Shown here: piece after piece, positions 31,911 through 40,425 of the stretch
Layout of the letters: each line of letters opens with the position of its first letter
Position numbering within the stretch: position 1 is the stretch's first letter
NCBI RefSeq assembly: GCF_003856975.1
Contig: NZ_CP033107.1
Span: forward strand, 2,232,001 to 2,296,000
Direction of reading: 5' to 3'
DNA: 64,000 bases
Source: Plantibacter sp. PA-3-X8
GTDB lineage: Bacteria; Actinomycetota; Actinomycetes; Actinomycetales; Microbacteriaceae
The notes under the pieces: generated by a model
Told to the model about the DNA's origin: nothing
Database searches by the model: none
The model's input: the letters and a program-made list of their open reading frames with translations, nothing else
Program-made: the position numbers and the translations under genes

Positions 31911-34106
31911 CTAGCGCGCGTCGATGAGCGGCCGGAGGTGACGGTTCCAGGCCCACGTCCCAGCTCCGACCGCCGCGAAGGCGAGCGACCCCAGCAGGAG
32001 TCCGACGAGCGTGTCACCCGCACCCGGAACCGTCGCCGTCGGGCCCAGGAGTCCGAACAGCAGTGTGAATCCCACGAACGCGCTGCCGAGCCACACCGGC
32101 CTCGACCAGGCGAGGATGGCGCGTCCACCGAGCGGCCCGAGGGGGAGGAGTGCGATCGACGCGGATCCGATCCCCGCGATCGCGGTCAGGTTCACGGCCT
32201 CGACGAGCATCGCGCCCACGCCGCTGCTCGGCTCGCCGGCCAGCGCCGACACGAGCCAGGCGATCGAACCGAGCCCGGCGGCCGCAGCGATCCGGGCCAG
32301 CGCGAGGCGGCCCGCGATGCGTGGTGTGATGGCGCCGCAATCGGTCTCCGCCGAGGATGTCGAGCCGGCTTCATGCGTTTCGGGTCTCCGTGTGGGTCGG
32401 AGTTCGGTCAGTAGCGCGAAGAGCAGAGCCGGCTGCAGGGCCAGGAGGCGTGAGAGCGCGGTGACGACACCGACCGCCACCAGTCCGCCGACACGGACGC
32501 TGACGCGCATCGAGCCCAGCCTGGCTCGGCGTGCGACGACGAGCTGCGCGAGGAGGCCCACGACGTTGATCGCGACCACGGCGATGAGTGAGGCGAACCA
32601 CAGCCGGAGGTACGCCGGCTGACCGGTCACCGGGTGCGCGAACATGAGGATGCCTGCCGCGAGCACGGCGGTGACGACGGCCATCGCCGTGCGACTCGGG
32701 AGCGGGACCGACGGGACCCGCTCGAACTCGTCCCTCGGTCGGTTGCGCCCGGTCACCGCTGCACGACGACGGTCGGCGATCGTGGCGCGCCAGGGGGCGA
32801 TGGAGGTAGCGAGGAGTCGGGCCGGGATCGCGATGAGCGCCACCGCCGCGAGGGCGAGGAGTGCGGCGAGCCACCAGACCGGCTGGCCGCGTCCGTCGAT
32901 CGTGGAGGCGAGGGTTTGCGTGAACGGCGTCGTCCCTGACCAGAGTCCGCCACCACCGGTGGGTGGAGCGGCGCCTGGTGCCGGTTCGCCGCTCGGCGAC
33001 GGGGTCGGCTGCTGCGTCCCCGGAGCGGGTGTCCCCGGCGCGGGCGCGGGCTCGGTGCCGTCGGACGGCGATGGGGAGGCGGACGGTGCCGGCGTGGCGG
33101 GCGCGGCCGATGCGTCGCCGAACGTCAGGGTGATCGCCGTACTCCCCCCGCTCGTGTTGCCCGCGGCATCCTGTTGGATCGCGAGGACGACGTGCGCGCC
33201 CTCCGGTACGCCCCCGCCCGAGCAACTCCACACGCCACCGGTGACGACCGCCGTGCAGACCGACGTCGAGTCGGCGAAGACGGTGACGGTCGCGCCCTCC
33301 TCGCCGGTGCCGGCGTAGCTTGCCGCCGAGGTCGGCATCGCCTGTCCGGCCGTCGGTGAGGACATGACAGGCGGGGCCGGAGCGTCGCGGTCGATGGTGA
33401 GCACGACCGGGGCGGACGCGTCGGAGCGCTGAGTGCCGCTGAACGAAGCCTGCTGCGTCGCCGTCACGGAGACGTCGCCGGCCGGCAGCGGCTCGCCCAG
33501 CACGCAGAACCAGCTTCCGGAGCTGTCCGCCGCGAAACTGCAGGTGGCACCGGAGTCGGCGCGGACCGTCACCGTCGCTCCGGGGTGGGCGGTGCCGCGG
33601 ACGCCGCCGTTGCTCGGCGTCCCCTCCGTGATGGTGGGCGGGCCGAGCGCGGACACGGAGATCTGCGCGGAGAGCGTCTCCGGGCCGCCGACCTCGACGG
33701 CGGTGATGAGCAGTCCGCCGCCGTCTGGCAGGTCGATCGAGCAGGACCACTCGGTGCTGTCGTCCTGCGGCAGGATGCAGACCGGCTCGAGACCGTCGCC
33801 GACCTGCAGCTGGACCCCCGTGCCGGCGTCCTTCGTCCCGGTGACCGTGGTGCTGCCGCTGCCGATGAAGGAACCGGAATCGGGGCTCGTGATGGTCGGC
33901 CCGTCGAGCGGCGGTGGGGTCGGCGTCGCAGCGCTCTCGCTCGGGGTGGGGAGCGGTTCGGGCGTCGCCGATGCAGGGCCTGCGACGGTCGTCGTCCAGA
34001 GTCCGGCCGAGAGGAAGACGGCGAGGAGGATCGCGACGCGTCCGATCGAGCGATTCGATCGGACTCCTGTTACTGCGCGCGCGTGTTCCCCGGTCACCGT
34101 CTCCAT
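31911..34106 (-). CDS. Multi-domain membrane protein with extracellular Ig-like modules
   Basis: 731 residues. Signal-like hydrophobic segment (about 20-45). A Pro/Ser linker precedes three or four Ig-like modules (about 70-330), each with a Cys pair and a pattern like G-T-x-x-x-G-A-x-V-T-V ... W-S/F-C (for example GTAHPGATVTVRAD, WFCVLGEPLPAG; YAGTGEEGATVTVFAD, WSCSGGGVPEG). Then comes a Pro/Thr/Ser repeat linker (PAPGTPAPGTQQPTPSPSG) and about eight hydrophobic helices (about 425-730). Modules resemble the one in the 7176-9251 protein. ATG 34106 follows GGGGGA. Function unknown: a sensor, adhesin or transport-linked surface protein are all conceivable. On the minus strand, divergent from the TetR operon. 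Confidence 0.75.
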   Translation of the reverse strand: METVTGEHARAVTGVRSNRSIGRVAILLAVFLSAGLWTTTVAGPASATPEPLPTPSESAATPTPPPLDGPTITSPDSGSFIGSGSTTVTGTKDAGTGVQLQVGDGLEPVCILPQDDSTEWSCSIDLPDGGGLLITAVEVGGPETLSAQISVSALGPPTITEGTPSNGGVRGTAHPGATVTVRADSGATCSFAADSSGSWFCVLGEPLPAGDVSVTATQQASFSGTQRSDASAPVVLTIDRDAPAPPVMSSPTAGQAMPTSAASYAGTGEEGATVTVFADSTSVCTAVVTGGVWSCSGGGVPEGAHVVLAIQQDAAGNTSGGSTAITLTFGDASAAPATPAPSASPSPSDGTEPAPAPGTPAPGTQQPTPSPSGEPAPGAAPPTGGGGLWSGTTPFTQTLASTIDGRGQPVWWLAALLALAAVALIAIPARLLATSIAPWRATIADRRRAAVTGRNRPRDEFERVPSVPLPSRTAMAVVTAVLAAGILMFAHPVTGQPAYLRLWFASLIAVVAINVVGLLAQLVVARRARLGSMRVSVRVGGLVAVGVVTALSRLLALQPALLFALLTELRPTRRPETHEAGSTSSAETDCGAITPRIAGRLALARIAAAAGLGSIAWLVSALAGEPSSGVGAMLVEAVNLTAIAGIGSASIALLPLGPLGGRAILAWSRPVWLGSAFVGFTLLFGLLGPTATVPGAGDTLVGLLLGSLAFAAVGAGTWAWNRHLRPLIDAR

Positions 34107-34121
34107 TCCCCCAAGATCACT

Positions 34122-34141
34122 GCGGGAAGTCAACCTCCCGC
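34122..34141. promoter_or_regulatory. Candidate operator at the promoter of the Ig-like membrane protein gene
   Basis: Inverted repeat GCGGGA-8-TCCCGC. On the minus strand the spacer holds TTGACT, a good -35 element for the gene at 34106, so a protein bound here could block transcription. No clear -10 box at ideal spacing. Distinct from the TetR repeat at 34229. Confidence 0.3.
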
Positions 34142-34228
34142 GCCAGATCGGGTCACATTCTCGGCCGATCCGCACGGGAAAACCGTCGCGACAGGTGCGC
34201 TCGGGCCGGCGGTCCGCCATACTTGCGC

Positions 34229-34250
34229 GACTGGGTCATCCGTCCCAGTC
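34229..34250. promoter_or_regulatory. Probable TetR operator
   Basis: Perfect inverted repeat GACTGGG-8-CCCAGTC, 22 bases overall, just downstream of a CATACT -10-like box (34218-34223), so it would cover the transcription start of the operon. TetR-family proteins bind such palindromes; the regulator gene begins 54 bases further on, so autoregulation is likely. Confidence 0.6.
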
Positions 34251-34303
34251 GAATCGACCGCGATGGAGCGGTACGACCCGTAGGCGCCCCGGGAAGGGTT
34301 GCG

Positions 34304-34933
34304 ATGCCGAGGATCTCCGTTGTCGACCGACGAGCCGAGCTGATCAGCGCCGCCCTCCGCGTCGTCGCAGCCGAGGGCGTCGCCGCCGCCACGACCAGGG
34401 CCATCGTGGCCGAGGCCGGGATGTCGCTGGCCAGCTTCCACTACGCCTTCGCCTCCCGCGACGAACTCCTCGCCGAACTGGTCGCGCACGTCGTCGAGCA
34501 TGAACGCGTCGTCCTCGACGTCGGCGAGCTGCTGACGGACGAGGAGGCCAGTCAGGAGCATCCGCCCACTCTCGAGGCCGTCGTCCGTGCCGGCCTCGAA
34601 CGCTACGTCGACCTCCTCCGCGCCGATCCGGCTCGGGAGGCGGCGATGCAGGAGCTCAGCGCCTACGCGATGCGGACGCCGGGCCTCGAGCACCTCGCGC
34701 TCGAGCAGTACCGACGGTACGAGGAGCTCGCGCGTGAGGCGCTCGCGCTCGCCGCCAGGGTCAGCGGCAGCACCTGGACGCAGCCCGTCGACGAGATCGC
34801 GCGGACCGTCATCGCCTTCACGGACGGCCTGACACTCGGCTGGCTGGTGCGACGCGACGATGCCGAAGCCCGGCGACTCGTCGGGACGGTGGCGCACCTC
34901 GTCGCAACCCTCGCCGAACCGGGATCGAGATGA
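34304..34933 (+). CDS. TetR family transcriptional regulator
   Basis: 209 residues. N-terminal HTH about 8-55: RRAELISAALRVVAAEGVAAATTRAIVAEAGMSLASFHYAFASRDELL (helix 3 is SLASFHYAFASRDEL, with the family F-x-x-F/Y-x-S/N-K/R-x-x-L pattern). The rest is the helical ligand-binding and dimer domain (TLEAVVRAGLERYVDLLRAD, TVIAFTDGLTLGW). ATG 34304 follows GGAAGGG. It overlaps the MFS gene by ATGA and is preceded by an inverted repeat at 34229-34250, so it probably represses its own operon in response to a substrate or product of that pathway. Confidence 0.93.
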   Translation: MPRISVVDRRAELISAALRVVAAEGVAAATTRAIVAEAGMSLASFHYAFASRDELLAELVAHVVEHERVVLDVGELLTDEEASQEHPPTLEAVVRAGLERYVDLLRADPAREAAMQELSAYAMRTPGLEHLALEQYRRYEELAREALALAARVSGSTWTQPVDEIARTVIAFTDGLTLGWLVRRDDAEARRLVGTVAHLVATLAEPGSR

Positions 34934-36186
34934 GCGGCCTCGGCACCGCGGCAGTCGACCACCCGGCCGACCGACGGGTCACCGGGCGCTGGGTCGCCGC
35001 CTTCGCGGTCGCCTGGCTGGGCGTCTGGATGGCCCAGCTCGCCCCGCTGCAGCTCCTTCTGCCCGCGCAGATCGACGCGACGCTCGCTCCCGAGCACTGG
35101 GTGGACAGCGTCGTCGCCTTCGGTGTCGTCGCCGGGGCGGCCGGACTCTGCTCCATCGTCGTGTATCCGCTGACGGGCGCCCTGTCCGACCGCACACGGT
35201 CGCGGTTCGGGAGACGCCGCCCGTGGATCGCAGCTGGTGCGCTCGTCTTCGCCCTGGGGCTCGTCCTCCTCGGACTCCAGACCGGCATCGTCGGCATCGG
35301 CGTCTGCTGGTGCCTCGCCATCATCGGCTTCTGCATCCTCGGAGCGGCGCTCACCGCGACCATCTCCGATCAGGTGCCCGTGGGGCAGCGCGGCTTCGTC
35401 TCGGGGTGGATCTCCGCTCCGCAGGCCGTCGGGGTCATCCTCGGCATCGCCCTCCTGCTCCTGCTCGGCACCCAGATGGTCGTGGGGTACCTGGCGCTCG
35501 CCGTCCTCCTCATCGTGCTCGTCGTGCCGTTCCTGCGGCTACCCGATCCACTCCCGACGGGTGATCGACCCGTGCCACTCACCGCGCACGAGCTCCTGGA
35601 GAGCCTCTGGATCTCACCGCGACGCCATCCCGACTTCGCCTGGACCATGCTCAGCCGCGTCCTCGTGAACCTCGGCAACGCCTTCAGCACCTCGCTGCTG
35701 TTCTACTTCCTGCTCTTCGGGCTCGGGGACGCCGACGCCGAGACCGACCTCCTGCTGGTCACGGTCGTCTACACGGTGTTCGTCGTCGGGTCCTCGATCC
35801 TGCTCGGCCGACTGTCCGACCGCATCGGCCGACGACGAGTCTTCGTCGTCGCGGCCTCAGCCTCACAGGCGCTCGCCGCACTCCTGCTCGCGATCTGGCC
35901 CTCGCTGCCGATGGGGTTCGTGTCGGCGGCGCTCATCGGGCTCGGCTACGGCTGTTTCATGTCGGTCGACCAGGCGCTCGCAACGCAGGTCCTGCCGGAC
36001 CCGGCGTCGCACGGCAAGGACCTCGGCATCATGAACATCGCCCAGGCGGTGCCGCAGGCGGTCGCTCCGCTCATCGGCGCCTGCCTCGTCGCCTGGCTCG
36101 GCGGATTCGCCGGCCTCTACCTCGTCTCCGCGGCCTGCGCCGTCGCAGGGGCGGTCGCCGTCACCCGAGTACGAGGAGTGCGCTGA
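34930..36186 (+). CDS. MFS transporter
   Basis: 418 residues with about twelve hydrophobic segments. The loop between helices 2 and 3 is GALSDRTRSRFGRRRPWI, the G-x-x-x-D-R/K-x-G-R-R/K signature with the R-x-R-x-G-R-R-R-P-W form common in GPH-like/sugar-porter subfamilies. A second-half equivalent is GRLSDRIGRRRVFV. Predicted inner-membrane carrier; substrate is likely that of the linked PLP and lactone oxidase genes, perhaps a sugar acid or amino acid. ATG 34930 overlaps the TetR stop (ATGA), and its stop overlaps the next ATG (TGATG). Confidence 0.92.
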   Translation: MSGLGTAAVDHPADRRVTGRWVAAFAVAWLGVWMAQLAPLQLLLPAQIDATLAPEHWVDSVVAFGVVAGAAGLCSIVVYPLTGALSDRTRSRFGRRRPWIAAGALVFALGLVLLGLQTGIVGIGVCWCLAIIGFCILGAALTATISDQVPVGQRGFVSGWISAPQAVGVILGIALLLLLGTQMVVGYLALAVLLIVLVVPFLRLPDPLPTGDRPVPLTAHELLESLWISPRRHPDFAWTMLSRVLVNLGNAFSTSLLFYFLLFGLGDADAETDLLLVTVVYTVFVVGSSILLGRLSDRIGRRRVFVVAASASQALAALLLAIWPSLPMGFVSAALIGLGYGCFMSVDQALATQVLPDPASHGKDLGIMNIAQAVPQAVAPLIGACLVAWLGGFAGLYLVSAACAVAGAVAVTRVRGVR

Positions 36187-37430
36187 TGAGCATCGAACTG
36201 ACCGCAGGCGGCCGGGTGTCCGACCCGATGCCCTGGCTCGACCCGAGACGGTACTGGGGCGGTATCGAGCGGGCCGTGTCGGACGTCGACTCGCCCGTCG
36301 CCGTCCTGCAGCTCGGAGCCCTCCGCCACAACACGCACGACATGCTCCGACGGGCCGCGGGGAAACCGATCCGCGTCGCCAGCAAATCCATCCGTGTCCG
36401 AGCGGTGATCGACGCGCTCCTCAGACAACCCGGATACGCCGGCGTGCTGGCCTACTCCCTGTCCGAGGCGCTCTGGTTGTCCGAGACGGTGGACGACATC
36501 GTGGTCGGCTACCCGACGGCGGAGCGGGGTGCCATCGCGCGGCTGGCAGCCGACGAACGGGCGGCCTCGCGGATCACCCTGATGATCGACTCCCTCGACC
36601 ACCTCGACCTCGTCGACGCGGTGACACCTCCGGAGCGACGTGCACGCATCCGCGTGTGCATCGAGCTCGACGCCTCGTTCCGCGCGCCCGCCCTCGGCCA
36701 CGTCGGTGTCCGCCGCTCGCCCCTGCGCACGCCGGACGAGGTCCGGGCTCTCGCGGAGGCGGTCGTCGCCCGACCCGGTTTCAGCCTGGTCGGGATCATG
36801 GCCTACGAGGCGCAGATCGCCGGGCAGGGGGACGACCTCGCGGGTCGACCGGCGTGGTCGGCTGCGCTCCGCGCGATCCAGCGGCGCTCGTGGGCCGAAC
36901 TCCGGGAACGTCGTGCCGCCGTGGTCGCGGAGGTGCGAGCGGTCGCGGAGCTGGAGTTCGTCAACGGCGGCGGGACGGGATCCCTGGAGCTCACCGCGTC
37001 CGACGACTCGGTGACCGAGATCGCCGCCGGGAGTGGCGTCTTCGGCGGACACCTCTTCGACCACTACCGGGCGTTCACCCCGGCACCGGCCGCGGCATTC
37101 GGTCTGTCGGTCGTCCGGAAGCCGTCGCCGGAGCTCGCGACGATCCTCGGCGGCGGATGGGTCGCCTCCGGTCCGCCAGGGCTCGACCGCCTCCCGCTCA
37201 TCGCGTGGCCGGAGGGCCTCGAGATGCTCCCGCGGGAGATGGCCGGCGAGGTGCAGACGCCGGTCTCCGGGGCTGCGGCTGCGTCGCTCCGGCTCGGTGA
37301 CCGCGTCTGGTTGCGGCACACGAAGTCCGGGGAGCTCAGCGAACGGGTGGACGCCTTCCACGTGGTCGGGGACGACGGGGTGGAAGCCGTCCTACCGACG
37401 TACCGCGGCGAAGGGCAGGGGTTCGTCTGA
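36186..37430 (+). CDS. PLP-dependent barrel enzyme, amino acid deaminase/aldolase family
   Basis: 414 residues. Alanine-racemase-like TIM barrel: SPVAVLQLGALRHNTHDML, then RVASKSIRVRAVI with the probable PLP lysine; ITLMIDSLDHLD, RVCIELDASFRAPALGHVGVRRS and GIMAYEAQIAG fit the D-threonine aldolase/D-serine dehydratase-like branch. C-terminal beta domain (RLGDRVWLRHTKSGELSERV, VLPTYRGEG) is of the type that binds a metal in those enzymes, with HTKSGE in place of the usual H-x-C or H-x-A-G-E arrangement. So it may deaminate or cleave a hydroxyamino acid; the reaction is not certain. Coupled by TGATG on both sides to the MFS and lactone oxidase genes. Confidence 0.82.
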   Translation: MSIELTAGGRVSDPMPWLDPRRYWGGIERAVSDVDSPVAVLQLGALRHNTHDMLRRAAGKPIRVASKSIRVRAVIDALLRQPGYAGVLAYSLSEALWLSETVDDIVVGYPTAERGAIARLAADERAASRITLMIDSLDHLDLVDAVTPPERRARIRVCIELDASFRAPALGHVGVRRSPLRTPDEVRALAEAVVARPGFSLVGIMAYEAQIAGQGDDLAGRPAWSAALRAIQRRSWAELRERRAAVVAEVRAVAELEFVNGGGTGSLELTASDDSVTEIAAGSGVFGGHLFDHYRAFTPAPAAAFGLSVVRKPSPELATILGGGWVASGPPGLDRLPLIAWPEGLEMLPREMAGEVQTPVSGAAAASLRLGDRVWLRHTKSGELSERVDAFHVVGDDGVEAVLPTYRGEGQGFV

Positions 37431-38740
37431 TGGGGAAGACGACATCGTGGACGAACTGGGCGCGGACCGAGCGGGCATGGCCCGTGCGGGTCGAGCGGCC
37501 CGACTCGGTCGGCGCGGTGCAGCGCCTCGTGCGTGCTGCAGCGGGGGCGGGCCTTCCGATCAAGGCGGTCGGAGCCGGACACAGCTTCACCGGGATCGCC
37601 GTCGCGCCCGGTGTGCTGCTCGAGCTCGACGCCCTGAGCGGTCTGGTCCGGGTCGATCGGGAACGCAACCGCGTGACCCTCCGCGCCGGTACGCGCCTCC
37701 ATGACATCCCGCGCCTCCTCGAACCGTACGGTCTCGCCATGCCGAACCTCGGCGACATCGACCGGCAGTCCGTGGCCGGCGCGATCTCCACTGGCACACA
37801 CGGGACCGGGATGGCGTTCGGCGGCATCGCGACGCAGGTCGTCGGGGTGACGATGGTGACGGCGGAGGGCGAGCTGCTGACGTCGGACGCCCAGCAGGAA
37901 CCAGGGCTCCTCCCGGCGCTGGCGCTCGGGCTCGGAGCGCTCGGGATCCTCGTCGAGGTCACGCTGCAGTGCGTCCCGGCGTTCGTACTGCACGCGGTGG
38001 AACGGCCTGAGTCGCTCGACGAGCTGCTGCCAGCGCTGCTCGACCGGGCCGCCGCCGTCGACCACTTCGAGTTCTACTGGTTCCCGCACACCGCGACCGC
38101 CCTGACCAAGACGAACCACCGGCTGCCGGGTGACGCGCCCACCAGGCCACTCCGCCCGGTCGCGAAGTGGGTCGACGACACGCTCCTCGCCAACGGGGTC
38201 TACCGGGTCCTCTGCAACACGGGCGTCGTCGCGCCGGCCACCGTCCCGCGCGTGAACCGGCTCGCGGACCGCCTCGTCGGCGACCGTGAGTTCACCGATC
38301 GGTCGACGCGCGTGTTCACCACGAGCCGCACGGTGCGGTTCGTGGAGATGGAGTACGCGGTGCCGCTCGAGCACCTCCCGACCGCGTTCGCCCGGATCCG
38401 CGCACTCATCGAGGAGCGGGGGTGGCGGATCTCCTTCCCCATCGAGGTCCGGGTCGCGGCGGCCGACGAGCTGTGGCTCTCCACGGCATCAGGTCGTGCG
38501 ACCGGATACGTCGCCGTGCACCGCTTCTTCCGTGAGGACCCGGGGGAGTACTTCCGCGCCGTCGAGGCGATCATGATCGAGTTGGGCGGTCGGCCCCACT
38601 GGGGCAAACTGCACGGCCGTGACGCGTCGTCCCTGCGCGGCGTCTATCCTCGCTTCGACGAGTTCGTCCGCCTCCGCGACCGCCTCGACCCCGGCCGCCT
38701 GTTCGGCAACCGGTACCTCGCCCGCGTCCTCGGCGAGTGA
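37430..38740 (+). CDS. D-arabinono-1,4-lactone oxidase-like FAD enzyme
   Basis: 436 residues, the size of gulonolactone/arabinonolactone oxidases. N-terminal PCMH FAD-binding domain: RAAAGAGLPIKAVGAGHSFTGIAV, where the His of GHSFT is the usual covalent FAD site, and SVAGAISTGTHGTGMAFG. C-terminal ALO domain ends with RPHWGKLHGRD, the HWGK motif required for activity in the family. The enzymes oxidise aldono-1,4-lactones with oxygen or another acceptor. In Actinobacteria such genes are frequent, but vitamin C is not made, so the physiological product is unknown. Start ATG 37430 overlaps the previous stop (TGATG). Last gene of the operon. Confidence 0.92.
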   Translation: MGKTTSWTNWARTERAWPVRVERPDSVGAVQRLVRAAAGAGLPIKAVGAGHSFTGIAVAPGVLLELDALSGLVRVDRERNRVTLRAGTRLHDIPRLLEPYGLAMPNLGDIDRQSVAGAISTGTHGTGMAFGGIATQVVGVTMVTAEGELLTSDAQQEPGLLPALALGLGALGILVEVTLQCVPAFVLHAVERPESLDELLPALLDRAAAVDHFEFYWFPHTATALTKTNHRLPGDAPTRPLRPVAKWVDDTLLANGVYRVLCNTGVVAPATVPRVNRLADRLVGDREFTDRSTRVFTTSRTVRFVEMEYAVPLEHLPTAFARIRALIEERGWRISFPIEVRVAAADELWLSTASGRATGYVAVHRFFREDPGEYFRAVEAIMIELGGRPHWGKLHGRDASSLRGVYPRFDEFVRLRDRLDPGRLFGNRYLARVLGE

Positions 38741-38826
38741 CGGCCCGCCGGGTGTCCGGTGCGTCCGCGCTGCACGCCTGCTGCGTGCTTCCTCCGAACT
38801 CCCCAAGGGCACCGGTGGGTCGCAGG

Positions 38827-38832
38827 TAGAAT
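38827..38832 (+). promoter_or_regulatory. Predicted -10 box of lemA-htpX
   Basis: TAGAAT between the lactone oxidase and lemA. It predicts a start near 38839 and a 36-base leader with AAGGAG. No clear -35 hexamer. Confidence 0.45.
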
Positions 38833-38874
38833 GAGCAGACCCGCTCTCCATCGACTCACAAGGAGCCCATCCTC

Positions 38875-39441
38875 ATGGAATGGCTGATCCCAGTCCTCAT
38901 CGTCGTCGCCCTGGTCGTCATCGTCGGCATCTACTTCTGGGTGACGTACAACTCGCTCGTGACGCTGAACGTGCGGGTCGAGGAAGCATGGAGCGACATC
39001 ACCGTCCAGCTGAAGCGACGCGCCGACCTCATCCCGAACCTCATCGAGGCGGTCAAGGGGTACGCGGCGCACGAGAAGGCCGTGTTCGAGAACGTGACGA
39101 AGGCTCGTGCCGAGACGCTCACCGCGCAGGGGCCGGCGGCCGTGAGTGAGGCCGAGACCCACATGCAGCAGGCGCTGAAGAGCATCTTCGCCGTCGCGGA
39201 GGCCTACCCGCAGCTGCAGGCGAGCCAGAACTTCCTCCAGCTCCAGTCCGAGATCGTCGACACCGAGGACAAGATCCAGGCCTCGCGCCGCTTCTACAAC
39301 GGCGGTGTCCGGGAGCTGAACACCAAGGTCAAGGTGTTCCCGAACAACCTGTTCGCCAAGGGCCTCGGCTTCTCGGAGCACGACTTCTTCGAGGTCACCG
39401 ACAACGCGGCGATCGCCGAACCGCCGCGCGTCCAGTTCTGA
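38875..39441 (+). CDS. lemA: LemA family protein
   Basis: 188 residues. One N-terminal membrane helix (about 3-22), then a helical coiled domain: LVTLNVRVEEAWSDITVQLKRRADLIPNLIEAVKGYAAHEKAV, SASE-type linker, SQNFLQLQSEIVDTEDKIQASRRFYNGGVRELNTKVKVFPNNLFA. These blocks define LemA. Function poorly known; it is typically linked to membrane proteases of the HtpX/DUF2207 type. ATG 38875 follows AAGGAGCCCATCCTC. It is 19 bases ahead of htpX and cotranscribed. Confidence 0.95.
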   Translation: MEWLIPVLIVVALVVIVGIYFWVTYNSLVTLNVRVEEAWSDITVQLKRRADLIPNLIEAVKGYAAHEKAVFENVTKARAETLTAQGPAAVSEAETHMQQALKSIFAVAEAYPQLQASQNFLQLQSEIVDTEDKIQASRRFYNGGVRELNTKVKVFPNNLFAKGLGFSEHDFFEVTDNAAIAEPPRVQF

Positions 39442-39460
39442 CGTGCGGTAGCGCAGTCCC

Positions 39461-40345
39461 ATGTACCGCGCCATCGCCAGGAACAAGCTCAACACGGTCC
39501 TGATCTTCGTCGTCTTCCTGGTCATCATCGGCGGCCTCGGTTGGCTCGCGGGGTATCTCTACCAGAACCTGACGATCACGATCGTGGTGCTCGTCGTGGC
39601 CGTCGTGTACGCGGTGATCCAGTACTTCTTCGCCGGGCGGCAGGCCATCGCGATGACCGGTGCGCAGCGCATCGAGCTGGCCGACAACCCGAGGCTGTAC
39701 CGCATCGTCGAGAACCTCGCGATCACCACCGGGACGCCGATGCCCGAGGTGTACCTCATCGTCGACCCGGCGCCCAACGCCTTCGCGACGGGTCGCGACC
39801 CCCAGCACGCGATGGTGGCCGCGACGACCGGCCTCCTCGAGATCCTCAACGACGCCGAGCTGGAGGGGGTCATGGCCCACGAACTCGGTCACGTCCGCAA
39901 CTACGACATCCGCGTGTCCATGGTCGTCTTCGGGCTCGTCGTCGCGATCGGGTTCCTCTCCGACATGCTCCTCCGGATGACGATCTGGGGTGGCGGCAAC
40001 CGGAACAACAACAACGGCGGCAACCCCGTCATGCTCATCATCGGCATCGTGGCGATGCTCGTGGCACCGCTGCTCGCGACGCTCGTCCAGCTGTCCATCT
40101 CACGGCAGCGTGAGTACCTCGCCGACGCGACGGGCGCCCTCACGACCCGTCACCCGGAAGCGCTCGCGAGCGCGCTGGGGAAGCTCGCCGCCTACGGTCG
40201 ACCGATGGCGAAGCAGAACTCGTCCATGGCGCACCTCTGGATCTCCGACCCGTTGAAGCCCGGCGCGGTGGCCCGCTTGTTCAGCACCCACCCGCCGCTT
40301 GTCGAACGGATCAAGCGCCTGAGCACCATCGGCGGCGGCTTCTAG
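39461..40345 (+). CDS. htpX: Membrane zinc metalloprotease HtpX (M48B)
   Basis: 294 residues. Two N-terminal membrane helices (about 14-30 and 36-56), then the protease domain: LYRIVENLAITTGTPMPEVYLI, and the zinc motif HELGH in MAHELGHVRNYDIRV, with the third ligand in REYLADATGAL. Two further helices lie at about 150-175 and 190-215 around an N-rich loop (GGGNRNNNNGG). The end STHPPLVERIKRL is the normal HtpX tail. It degrades misfolded membrane proteins. ATG 39461 has only a weak ribosome-binding site, suggesting translational coupling to lemA. A strong terminator follows. Confidence 0.96.
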   Translation: MYRAIARNKLNTVLIFVVFLVIIGGLGWLAGYLYQNLTITIVVLVVAVVYAVIQYFFAGRQAIAMTGAQRIELADNPRLYRIVENLAITTGTPMPEVYLIVDPAPNAFATGRDPQHAMVAATTGLLEILNDAELEGVMAHELGHVRNYDIRVSMVVFGLVVAIGFLSDMLLRMTIWGGGNRNNNNGGNPVMLIIGIVAMLVAPLLATLVQLSISRQREYLADATGALTTRHPEALASALGKLAAYGRPMAKQNSSMAHLWISDPLKPGAVARLFSTHPPLVERIKRLSTIGGGF

Positions 40346-40371
40346 GCGAGGGCCTCCCGGCCCCGGATACA

Positions 40372-40407
40372 CGAATGGGGCGGCACCCGGAGGTGCCGCC
40401 CCATTCG
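40372..40407. terminator. Bidirectional terminator between htpX and the Q-rich protein gene
   Basis: Perfect 16-base arms (40372-40387 and 40392-40407) with CGGA tetraloop, between convergent genes. It can terminate both. Confidence 0.88.
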
Positions 40408-40425
40408 GCGTTCAGGCGAGAACCG

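Noticed and set aside
31861..32414. Plus-strand frames opposite the Ig-like membrane protein
   Set aside because: Pro/Arg/Gly-rich shadows with no promoter or ribosome-binding site.
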